Below, one piece after another: positions 38,201 to 49,578 of a stretch of 64,000 bases of DNA. A program made the translations under genes and the position numbers. Each line of letters starts with the position of its first letter. Positions within the stretch are counted from its first letter, which is position 1. The DNA comes from Pomacea canaliculata (taxonomy: Eukaryota; Mollusca; Gastropoda; Architaenioglossa; Ampullariidae), in contig NC_037593.1 of assembly GCF_003073045.1 (NCBI RefSeq), forward strand, positions 20,909,964-20,973,963. The letters run 5' to 3'. The notes beneath the pieces are model-generated. The model ran no database searches, was not told the DNA's origin, and saw nothing but the letters and a program-made list of their open reading frames with translations.

Positions 38201-41200
38201 CAGTCACCTTTGTCAATTCATGTACAATTCATTTAATTCAAGTTTGGTTTTTTTTTGGCTTATTCCTAAACTTTTTGTGCTTTTGTATAGGCATAGAAAC
38301 AAAGTGGCAAGCTTTGTTCAGCTGCTAACTTTATGGACCTGCAAGTGTCTGTTTTCTTTCACCATCTTTCACAATATCATCTCTTTCATTTGTATTAGGT
38401 GCCAGAGGGACTGTGAAAGCTGAGAGATAAAAAAACTGAAATGCCATTTCTTACTATAATCTTTTCCAGAAAGGCAACCAAAAAGATGCTTGCCATAATC
38501 CAGAGGATGAGGTGAGCCTCTGTTTGTCTTTTTCATGTCTGATAAATCTGTGCATAAATTGGGGTGAAAGGAAAGTGGGATTAATAATAATAAGGTTAAT
38601 TTATAGAGCACTTTATCCCATCTTCAAAGGTTAGCTCAAAGCGCTTGACAAAAAATACAAACAAAATAATAATCATAACACGTACATAGATGCATGCAAC
38701 AACAAATGCAAATGTTATTTGGAATCCCACATGGCAGGATGAAAGATGTGTAGTCTATATTTGCTCCCAGCTTGCTCAGTCCAGTTGAAGAACTGTAAGC
38801 GAAGCTACAAATGCTGATTTCCACATCACAGTTTAGTAAAATTGGCTTTATATTGTGCCCTATCCCTGCCTGATGGGCAAGCTTAAGACACTTTACAGTA
38901 GGTAGTGTGCAGTCAAACTAAGCTGACAAAAGAACGATGTAGGTTGTAGCAGACTGTACTCCACACCAAAGGGTAGCATGTATATACAGAATAAACCACA
39001 TTTCACAGTCCATATAGCAAACAAGCAGGAGGACACGTCTATATTAGATGCAGCTCCAAGCACCACATCCAACATTGGAGCAGAAAATGAGCCCCAACAC
39101 ATGCTAATGTCCGCAGAGCATCAGAGGGCTAACAAAACAGAAGCTATAGATAAACTGTGGAAATGCAATCAAAACCATTGACACTGATTGAAGGTGCACT
39201 ACAATCACAGTACACAATGACAGGCTTATCAAAATTGCATCACCAACAAGTCAAACATGAAGATGTCAGATAAGACATCCCTCTCCAGCTAGTTAGGCGG
39301 TGACATTATTACAGCAATAATTAATCTAAAATTCTGCAAAGGAACATCACTATCTATATGCACCCTGAGAGCATGAGAGACCAATGGCAACTTGACCCTG
39401 TTCATTGTCTTCATCATGGTATTTAGGGACCACAGAAGACCTCCCTCAACTTGGGCTGCCTGAGAATGAAATCACAAAATGAAACATTTCCTATCAGTCT
39501 AAAATAAGCAAACTACATGTTGCAAAATTTTGCTGAAGTGCTGTTTCTCATATTCATATCAAGAGAGATTATTCTGAGACTTGCAGAAGAGAGTTCCGTT
39601 ACTGGATGTTTACAGTATGTTGTTGGAATTAAAGTTACTATGTTTGTTCTGCTGATGCTGTTGCAAAGGTGCCTGGTTACTGGGCTTTTATATTGTTTCT
39701 TTTGTATTTTACAGCCTAGATACATTGGCAGTTTGATGCTCATGTGCTGATAAAGAGCCTATAATTACCGTCATTTACATAGTCTGCTTTATCAGAGTGG
39801 TGCACCCATGAGATTATGTCAATTCTACTTGCAATTATTGATTTTTAGTAGCAGATGTAAGGGTATGTTCTTTAATTCTTAAAAATCACTCATTTTCATA
39901 AGGTAATAAATCTGTTATGCAACAGCGTGTAGAATATGTCAAAGAGGAACTATGGCTTCGGCAGGCAACAATACCTCCATATTTGAAAAACTCCCCTGCA
40001 GCACCCATGCTGATGGGATACTATCCTGACGGGGTTGGGATCAGTGCCACAGATCCTGTCATGCAGACCAAGAAATCAAAGCCAACCGGTATCAGGCCTA
40101 ATATTTTTTTCTCTTTTTAAAAATAAAAGCATGTCAAAGATGGAGTCTTTCTGTGTTGCATGTCTGTATTCTCTGTTAACAGATTTTTTTTTTGAAAATG
40201 GTGGCCTCCACTAGCCATGGAGTTCATTTGCAAAGTGTTGCAGCTGAGGAAAGGCATTCATTTTCAAAACAGATAGTCACAAATATAATCACAGGCACTG
40301 TATACTGGATAAATGTAGTCTGTTGGCAAATATTATTTCTGATCTTTTACAGTTAATCCATGTTGTGAGTTTCTTCGGCCATTTTTGCATTCGGAACGCC
40401 GAGAACTTGCTGGAATGGTTCGCCCTGACATGATGACAGAGAGTGAGATCTCTGCATTCCCTTTACTGGCCCAGGAACAGCCCTTCATGTACCTAGCCAT
40501 ACGGAATCTGGTTATGGCCATCTGGGCTCTTGATATTAAGGTAACTGTTCATACATGTACACAACACTTACATGTACCTACTGTTCATTTGTATGTGTAT
40601 ATGCATAGGTAAGGGGGGGCTGTTTTGTGTATGCGTGTGCATTAGTTCAGGCCTGCATTTGTTTACATTTGAGCTGAAGTATGTGTGATAATTCAGTAAA
40701 AGTATGTAAGGCATCCAATAAAATGCAGTGCAAGTTCTGTGAGTGCTTGTATTATGTTTCTTTTTTAAGTTTTTAATGATTATTCATTTTTATTATAATA
40801 TTTCATCTTTGTTTAAAATATGTGATTACTGGTTGATTTCATTAAAACAATATTAATATCAGATTTCTATTTCCAAACTCTGCATTCTTCAGTTACTTTT
40901 TAAATTTTGCCTTTTTTAAAAAAAAACACAAAAAAACCAATTGTTTCTTTTCTCAATCTAAATTGTTACATTAAAAACTTAAATTTATGAGCTCCTGATC
41001 GTTTCATGTCTTAATTTATAATATATTTATTGATTAAATATGAAGTCATAATAATTTTTATGACAAGGTTTTCTGGTAAAATAAAACCATGTACGGTGGA
41101 CTGTCTGCCAAGACCAACACTTAGCCTCTTGCGAAGTTCTCCACTATTAATCTCAGTAAGCCTAAACAATGAATGTGACTAAACCAGAAGCTTTGTATAC

Positions 41201-44200
41201 ACGGGCCTTGTTCTAGTAGTTAAGCTGAAACATGGCTAAACCAGAAGCTTTGCATACACTAGCCTTGTTTTAGTAGTTAATTGGAAAAAATCGTTTGCAA
41301 GCAGTCCAGTAATACAAGTTCGCTATAAAACTCATGTTATACTTTATCCTTTTTGTATTTGTTGCTAGACCTTCCAATAATGAATTGATGCATGCATGTA
41401 TTTTTATTATACAGGAATGGGTGACACGAGAACAGTGTGCACGCCAACTTATCTGCAGAGGTTTAAATCGTGCCTGCTGCGTCCTGTTTCTGGACCCTAT
41501 TCTAGCCTACCTTACATCCAGGGGACTCATTAATGTTGGGCTTGTGGCACCTCCTACATACCTCCATATCCCAAGTTCTGTCCAGGTGCTAAGTAGAGTT
41601 TGCATTATATACTATGTACAGATTTTCGTTTCTTCATTGTTACAAAGTATGATTTTCAAAAATGATTTTCAGTGGTGGCAGTGAAGACATTTCTATAACA
41701 GACCAGTCACATATTTGGCAGAAACATTTATTTTAAATGTGTATGAGATATGTGTTAGCTGACTTGCATGCTGGTATAGTTGTGTCATTCAGTTGTCAAG
41801 AATGTGGACACTAGGAGGCTGCACACTTTTTACTGCTTGCATTTTGCCCTTTTCACTTGCTGTGATATAGTTGCTGACACAGCATAAAACAGTAACCAGT
41901 CTTGTACATCCCCCACCCCCACTTCTTCACCCTTCTTGCCTCCACTTGCAGCAAAACTCTACATGTCAAACAACTTTACAATGACATGTCTTCTAATGAG
42001 GGATTAACACCTTGAAATCTGGAGAGAAAAAAGGGAATGGTAGTTTTGCGTGCGAGAGGTTTTTTTTTTTGTGTGTTGTTTGCATTGGCATAGAATTGTG
42101 CATTGGTCTTTTGGTGAATTCTAGAAATTTGTGAACACATTTGTGTGTACATCTTTTCAACAGTGCAAAGTGCTGGTCATTGGAGCAGGAGCTAGCGGGC
42201 TGGCAGCAGCACAGAGACTCTCTCACTTTGGGTTTAAGGTAAGGTAGTCTGTATAGCTTATGAACAGTAATGGTCCATGCTGAGCTAAACATGCTTGACT
42301 CACAAGTAGATAAATTTAATAATTTGATATCCTGTTTCAAATGCCAGCTTTGATGCAGTATAGTTTTAATGTTCTTGCTATTATTCTCTAGCATTACTGT
42401 AAAATGGCTAAACCCAGCATTAACTTAGGCTCAGCGTCTTATATAAGAAATGACAAATGAACAACTTAATAATCACAGAGAACATTTATAGCTTGGGAAA
42501 TGTGCTTAGTTATGGAACAAAAGTTCTAGTTACAATATTACATCTAAAACCATTGTTAAGATACGACACACCTACGACCTCACACACACTCATCAAAATG
42601 CAATTAAATTTCATCTGTTTGTTGTTTGAATGAATGACTAAAAACATGAAACTATCTGACCCCTGCACTACTGATATGTTCTGTCATTTTTGGAGTAATT
42701 TTAAGTTCAATGAAAATTGAGTGATGACTTCCTTTGACCCCAGATGCAGTATTAAGCTTGAGTACAGCTCTGGATCAAATGTTTAACCTACAATTCTTAA
42801 TGCTGAACATTGGTCGGTCTGCTAAGTATTTTTGGAGATGTCTTTGAGGGTATTGAAAGTTCCATATCTCAGGCTGTCTCTGTGTCTTATTGTCTCAGAC
42901 TGTCTCACTGCAATTTGCTGACATCCTCCATTTCTCCATTTTCCTTCTTGCTCAGTGTGTGGACATGTGCTGATGTGAAAGCTGAGGAACTGACAAGAAA
43001 GTAGTAGATGTAGTTTGTTGTCATCATTGTGCAGGTCAAAGTTTTAGAAAGCAAAAGTAGAATTGGAGGTCGTGTGTGGGATGAAGATCATAATGGAGTC
43101 CCATTTGCCCATGGGGCCACTCTGCTGGCAGGATCTGTCAATAACCCAATGGCTCTTATTGCATATCAGGTGAAAAAGCTTTCTTCGATTACCCCTAATT
43201 CTCCTCTTCACTTCCATGTCCCTTAAAGCTCTGAATATATGTCCGTGTTAACTGTATCTTATAAAATTGTGTACCAGTCTTACCATAAAAATTTGAAAGA
43301 GCTTATATCAGTTCTCCTTTTATTTGCAAGATGTAATAGATGAAACCTGTGGCACACTTTCATAAATTGTTAAAACCTGAGACCAAGATATTGTGCAAAA
43401 ATATAGTCCCAAGCTACATAAAGAGGCCCACAATTTTTTTTTTACCCTCTAATCTTTTGAGAGCTTAGTATGTTGTCATGTAGTGACCATCCATCACCCA
43501 AAATCTTTATAAGCTTTGACTGCTACCATTGATAGTTGATCAGTCAGCACTAAGGCATTCTTCTATTTCTTACAGTTGTGTGAGAGAGATTATGCAAAAG
43601 TTAGAAAAAAACTTAAAACACTAAAAAAAGATCTCTCAGTGTGTTCCATAATTCTTAGCTGCTGAGTTTTGCAGAAATATGTTACATCATTGAGTCCTGC
43701 ATATGTTTATTTTCTCTTCTGTATTTCTTTATTTTTTTGGGGGGGTGTGCTTTTCATCTCATTTTGCATCATCAGAGTGACCAGCCAGTCCATAAGGTCA
43801 CTGACCGATGTCATCTTGTTTTGGACTCTGGAAGACTAGTTGATCCTGTAAGAGAAAAGCGCCTGGAATTCCATTTCAATGCTATGTTGGATGCTGTAGC
43901 ACAGTGGCGAGAGCTTGGCAAGCCAGACAGGAGTTTGTTGGGTAAGGCAGGACATTCTTATTATTGAATATTCACTTGCTGCTTGTTTGAAATATGACTA
44001 CTGTCTGCTGACCAAGGACTAGTTTAGTTGATGTTAAACATTTTACCCTATCCATTTATGATATTTTATATTCTTTTGCAACCTCAAATACTAATGTAAT
44101 CACAATAATATCAGGAAAATATTTATTGTAACTGGATGAGGACTGCTAGACTGGTTATTTAGCATGAGTAAATGCTGGTTCTACTTGAGGAAAACCAGAA

Positions 44201-47200
44201 CAGCACACTGCTTCAGTGTGATTCTTGACTTCAGTTGTGTTATCCTGCTTTTCTATTGGTTAATGCATGGTGTGTCGTGTATATGGTTGGAAAGAAAAAA
44301 ACAAAAAGTTTTAGAGAAGAAAGCATGCCAAAAGGATCCATGGTTATTGCAGAAAAACAATTATTGACAGTAAAGTAAAAATATGGTTTCTTTACCCATC
44401 ACTTGCCAGCAAATGAGAAGAAAAAAATAATGCCCAGAAAAAAGGATAGAATATTTCCTTGTATTTAGTAATTAGATATCGAAGTATAGTCACTTGTGTA
44501 TTGTCAGATTTAAAGGATGTTGTGCTAAAAGTAGTTTTAAGGTACTGGGCAAAGTGGTATACAAAATAAGCCCGAATGCAGTCACCTTGTTAGCATTGTT
44601 TACAAATAAAGAGTTTGAAACAACTATGATGCATGTCTATCTTTTAAAAAAATGCTGAAAAAGGTGATATCTGCATGTTAACAGATATTTAAAGTATTTT
44701 TATGTAAGCAGTGGTGCTGAAACACACAATTGGAAAAGCTTGCATTTGGTAAGTATCGCAAGCAAGTGAATCGTTTGTTCACCAGGATTATTTGGCAGAA
44801 TTGAACAGAACCATAGATGTTCAGAGTTACTCATTTAAAGAATTTGCAGTGTGTGACAATACAATTGATGTTTGACTTAAACTTATCTCGTCTCTGACCA
44901 CAACATAACTTTTGTGCTTAATGACATTAAGAAGGACTCTTAACTTTAAAAGGGGTTCTTTCTCCACTGCAGAATGTTTACTGAACTCCATCAAGAATTT
45001 GTGGAAGAAACACAATTGGTCTTTACAGAGGTAAACGTAGTTGTCTTAGCAAACTAAATTGTTAATATGTGCAAATTGTTGACAAGTGAAAACTGTCTTC
45101 ACAAAGTCAAAACATTTACCAAGAAAAAGCACTTCTGTGTAAATGGATGTGAACATGTGACCTGTGGCATTTTCTTGACCCCCATCACTTGTTATCCAGG
45201 AGGAGCAGCAGATACTTCAGTTTCACCTGGCATCACTGGAATATCTGGGGGCTGCCCTCTTCACAAACTATCAGCCCGAAGTTGGGACCAGAATGAGGCC
45301 ATGCCCCAGTTCGGTGACCCCATCTGCTGCTGCCAGGAGGTTTCAGTCCCCTTCTACATAGCTTGGCAAACAACATTGATATTTCTTTCAACACCCGTGT
45401 AAGTTTCAAATAATATTTCGGAGATATTCTATTTGCATTAACTTTTTCTGTTGGGGTTTCTTGCTTCTTTGAGAACCACTGGTTTAGACCCTTCATCAGT
45501 TCTAGTTCCTCAAAAAAAGTTGTTGACATGCCCACTCACACAGCATAGCTTAAGCCATTTTCATTTATGTTTGTTTTCGTCTGCAAAAGACTACTTTTAT
45601 GGCATTTAATACCTTACAATAACAGAAGCAGTTGTTCCAATGGAATCTTCTTGAAGTGCTTTACTTAATAGAGTTATAAATATGATATGATTGATATAAA
45701 GTCACATTTAATGGCTTGTGAATGACTGTTTCAATGGCAGATGTTATCTGCATCTCAGTTCTGTTAAGGAAAATTGTAAACACTTTTTCAGTCCATATCC
45801 TTAGAAAAACAGGCTATAGAAACAATTTCCTTGTCATTTCAGGTGTGCACTGTGGACTACAGCAAGAATAAGATTATGGTCAAAACAGACTCTGGAGAGT
45901 CACATACTGCTGACAAGGTCGGCCAGCTGATCTTTTCGTTAGATCATCTGTTAAGTATCTATACCAAAAATAACTTATTTGAAATATTAAAAAAAAAGTT
46001 TGCATTGATGAGGTCCTATTTAATGCATTTCCTTTTCTGGTTAATTAATGGAGAGATAAAATGTCTTATTACTGCTCTGTGACTAGGTAATTATTACAGT
46101 CCCATTGGCAGTTTTGAAGTCAGGGGGAATTACTTTCACACCTCAACTACCTGACAGTAAAAAAAAGGCCATCGCCATGCTTGGAGTGGGAAAAGTAGAA
46201 AAGGTAGGAATAAATATTCATTGTGTAATATGTCTTAAGAACAGCTTCTTTCCTAGTATGGTAGAGGGAAAACTAAACCTTTACGCTTAAAATACAAAGT
46301 AGCTGTCACTAGAGCTTTCGCCATGTTTATGCCATCTTCAGGAACTAAAGCTAAGCAATTGTTGTGTTCGGTCAGCACCACCCTGAGAGGAACTGAAGGC
46401 ATGTGACGGAACAAGACTTTTATAGACTGCGGGCAGTTGCTGTCGTACTCAGTCTTTATTGAGTGGTTTTGCAGCCACCATGTTTCCTTCATAACTAAGG
46501 CTATATCACAGCAAGGCAACCAGCCCTGTAAACAGATGCTACATGCAGAGAAAGAACAGCTTGCCTGACGAGATTAGTACTGTCAACCCTTAGTCTTGGT
46601 GACAGGGTCTAACTGTTGCCCTACTGGACCGTCCTCTGACATCATTGGGGAAGAAGACATGTTCACTATTTTGCAAATGTTTCCTGTCTAGCAAGGACGC
46701 TCTGCCATGTTTTTTAGCCATAGTTTTAGTTTTCTCTCCCCTTCTCCCCTTCCCCCCTTCCTTTATTATCTTGCTACTATCCATCCAATGTTGGGTGAGG
46801 GAGGGTAACAATATCAAGAGGGTATATGATCCTTAAGAGGAACCTTGGGGGAAATCTGCTTGTAACAAAGTGTGGTGAGAGGTGGGGTGGGTTAGATAAG
46901 TTGAGAGCAGGTGTAGTATTTTGAATAGTCTTTTAAGTTCAGTTCCAGTCCTGTGGCTTTCTTCTGCTGTTTTAGCCTACTTAGCATGATCACTCTGATT
47001 CAGCGTGTCTTTGCTTGATGTACTGTTGCTATCTGGTTGCTTTTTAAGAAAACGTACCCCAACAACCTCAGATCACGAAATTCTCTTTTTACACATGGTG
47101 TGCTTTATGAAATGACATTGATGACATCATTTATATGAAAAAATAATTTGGTGTCTGCGAAGTCAAAATTTTACCAACACATTTCTGTCTTGATTTTCAT

Positions 47201-49578
47201 TTGGAACCACTGGTAATAACAACAGTTAAATGCAGAATTAAAATAAAAATTTTTGTTTGTTAGATAACACTGAATGGTATATCTTGGACTCAACATGTAG
47301 TGAAGTATGTTCTGCATCACTAACATGCTGCATTTTTTAAAAACTTATTTATGTTTACAGGTCATTCTTCAGTTTTCTGAGAACTTCTGGCAGGGTAAAG
47401 TTAAAGGGGATGATTTTTTTGGTCGTGTCCCTCAAGATGCATCTCAGCGAGGACTCTTCAATCTCTTTTACACTGTGCCTGCCAAAAAGGTAAAGTTCTG
47501 AAGGTAAATTCTTTGGAATAGGGACCCCTTCTTCAATTTGGGCTGAAATTTGAAGGGACCCTTTGATCGCTGTTAAAGTCCTAGTAATGATATCCTAATG
47601 ATTACAGCATTGATCACTTAGCAGGGTGTTTCTACATGGTTTTCTTTTTCAGTATTGTAAAGTTGTTAAAGAATCTCTTGCATTTGGAATCCTCATGGTG
47701 TTTGAGAAGATAATGGGTTATTATTATGACAGCTTGTTGTGCCTAAACAAGAACATAGAACATATAGATCGCATTGTAGAAGCTATGTACACTGTATAAA
47801 GAACTGAAAATAGATCAGTGTATAAAGAACTGCTAACTCATTTCGTCCATTCACATTCTCTTGTCAGAAATACATGTCTGAATGTTTCTTTTTTATTATT
47901 TCAGTCAGGTGCCAGAAACGTGCATATCCTTGTCACTCACATTGTTGGTGAGGCACTCGGTGTCATATGTGGCAAATCTGAGGATGAGATCAAGGATATG
48001 TGCCTTGAAACACTCTGTAGAATTTTTCGCAGAAAGGTCAGCTCATATTTATATATATATTTAGCATTTCATGTACAGCCATGCAGACACAAATATACAA
48101 ATTTACAGCATATTCAACTGTATGTTTACTTACTTGCTGTGAGATAGCCATAGTTGCTGACATTACATAAATCTATAATTAACAAACTGACTTGACTGTG
48201 TGTTTAAACTATAAAATGCCAATAAGCACATTTTGAAATAACTGTCAAGTTGTCAACATTTTCAAAACAATTGACCGCTGTTGTAGACCACCACAAACTA
48301 AGAAATTAATGTGCTGAGAATACATCAACATTTTGGTCAAAGGAAGGCTAACTCATTTGCAAAAAAAGACGCTTGGGCCAGGATCCACAGAGGACAAGAA
48401 TGTTGTGGAGAGACTGTGCAGTTTTAAGCATCTTATTTTCATATGCATTTTGATGTTCCAGGTGCCAAACCCTGTCAGCTGGGCAGTAACATCATGGCAT
48501 AGGGATCCTGACATTAAAATGGCCCAGACTTTTCTCCCTGTGGGAGTTGATGGACAAGCACTAGACACAATGGCAGAGGCTGTTGCAGACAAACTATTTT
48601 TTGCAGGAGAGGTATGTTTCTGTCTGGAAGAGTCTTAAATTACAGTAGCAGCAAGTTGAATGCTGCTTTGGCTGCAGAGAGTGAAGAACCAAAAATGTTG
48701 ACAGTGTACTCTTTTTCCCAAATCAATTTATTCTTGAACATTTTATCCTAGAACTTATCACCATTATCACCAAGTGTGTGACTATCAGCACACCATTGGA
48801 AATGGAGAGATGTTGTTTTGCCAACTTGTACCCATTTTTAAATTTTATTTCAGATTTTATATTTGTTGGATACATGATACTTTATTTTAAATTAAGCTGA
48901 GATTATTAATACACATTAGTAGATATAAAATGCATAAGAATTTGTTGATCAAACTCAAGTATTTGGAATGATCACTCGATCATTTATACATGTCTACAAA
49001 TGCCATAAGAACTTCTCCACAAAGGAGATGAAAATAGAGCTTTCACTAGTCAAGTGTTCATTATTCTACCTACCCTGTGGAACATTATATTTGCAGTCTT
49101 TTCAAAACATCCCTGTATAGCACCGAACTAGATGTCCTTGGACATCACTGCAACATACAGTATCCATCTAATGACCCTTTCCATTAATGTCAGTCAATTT
49201 TATTTTTATTGAGGATGTTTGTGGACGTTTCAGGCAACCTGTCGGCAGTTTCCACAGTCTGTGGCTGGAGCATACATCAGTGGCATACGAGAAGCCAGCA
49301 AAATAATTGACAGCTTTGTTGACGACATTGAACCCAACTCCTCCTTCACAGAGTTCAATAATGGGATAAACAACCAAATGGTTGAACTCAGGTGCCACCT
49401 ACTCCTAGCATTAGCTTGGTCTGGTGATAGACCACTGTTTATTTCATTATCATGCATGCCAGCACATCTTCATCACAACCATGTGTACTGTTCACTTACT
49501 AACACATCTTCATTTAAACATTTGACATCAAATGGTCTATTGGCTCTGCAATTTATGAGTTTGATAGCACTGAGATAA
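35233..49578 (+). CDS. KDM1B: Lysine-specific histone demethylase 1B (LSD2)
   Basis: Exons: 35233-35249, 36003-36143, 37214-37303, 37792-38017, 38470-38511, 39926-40088, 40353-40540, 41415-41585, 42164-42238, 43035-43169, 43776-43941, (44115-44127?), 44973-45030, 45200-45398, 45843-45917, 46087-46203, 47361-47489, 47905-48036, 48462-48611 and 49234-49578. Domains in order: Cys/His-rich zinc finger (KRCERQSCPAEVPLCFA, WYH....HFCNECF), CW zinc finger (WVQCTVPECKKWRQL), SWIRM (exons 39926 to 41585), then amine oxidase with FAD motif VLVIGAGASGLAA, RIGGRVWDEDH, the flavin-contact lysine (VGKVEKVILQF) and FFAGE-ATCRQFPQSVAGAYI. The family removes methyl groups from H3K4me1/2 in the nucleus; human KDM1B is 822 residues. 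With two missing bases allowed, the model gives about 877. Oddities: a phase gap between 43941 and 44973, two frameshifts in 45200-45398, and a possible C-terminal extension. Confidence 0.92.
36700..36955 (-). repeat. Dispersed repeat family X, copy B (in KDM1B intron)
   Basis: Plus-strand strings CCTGGACTGCTGGCAGACG, TTTTTTTCCAGTTAACTGC, GAAAGCTTCTGGTTTAGTCA, GGCTTGCCGAGACTAAC, ATTGGATCACTTAGCAAGAG and GCGCTGGTCTTGGCAG match copies A and C in the same order. An internal segment (TTAACT(A/G)CTAAAA(C/T)GAGGCATGA... up to the (C/T)GGTTTA(T/G)TCACAT motif) occurs twice here, about 75 bp apart, as it does in copy C. It is called minus to match copy A. Confidence 0.65.
38580..38930. repeat. Dispersed 'TTTATA-GCGC' type repeat pieces (in KDM1B intron)
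   Basis: TTAATTTATAGAGCACTTTA and GCTCAAAGCGCTTGAC (38,597-38,650), then GGCTTTATATTGTGCCC and AAGACACTTTACAGTA (38,840-38,900), resemble the widespread 'taatttatatagcgcttt...aaagcgctt' interspersed sequence of many invertebrates. A reverse-oriented relative is near 56,995-57,050 (AAAGCTCTTTAAGCCTGTCC, TTCTATATAAACTTTAATAA). The class is unknown to me. Confidence 0.45.
41088..41330 (+). repeat. Dispersed repeat family X, copy C (in KDM1B intron)
   Basis: Runs opposite to copies A and B. It contains GGACTGTCTGCCAAGACCAA, CACTTAGCCTCTTGCGAAG, AATGTGACTAAACCAGAAGC, TTGTTTTAGTAGTTAATTGG and CAGTCCAGTAATACAAGTTC. The segment ACCAGAAGCTTTG(T/C)ATACAC..G(G/C)CCTTGTT(C/T)TAGTAGTTAA is duplicated in tandem (at about 41,180 and 41,240). 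Copy B shares this duplication, which argues for a common progenitor. Confidence 0.65.
46480..46600 (-). mobile_element. SINE-related fragment (in KDM1B intron)
   Basis: The reverse complement contains GCATGTAGCATCTGTTTACA, GGGCTGG and then TTGCTGTGATATAGCCTTAG. The first part matches the body of the SINEs at 363 and 6,560 (GCAACACCTGTTTGTAGGGCTGG). The second matches the tail motif seen at 16,045, 41,861 and 48,140. This copy links body and tail in one element. Its tRNA-like head (about 46,570-46,600) is too diverged to be sure. Confidence 0.5.

Noticed and set aside
41993-42394. Minus-strand open frame of 133 codons
   Set aside because: It overlaps the KDM1B FAD-motif exon on the other strand and carries no domain.
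46246-46440. Possible Penelope-like element 3' piece (minus: CCTGAAGATGGCATAAACAT)
   Set aside because: Only one short string resembles such elements. No endonuclease or reverse transcriptase motif was found beside it.
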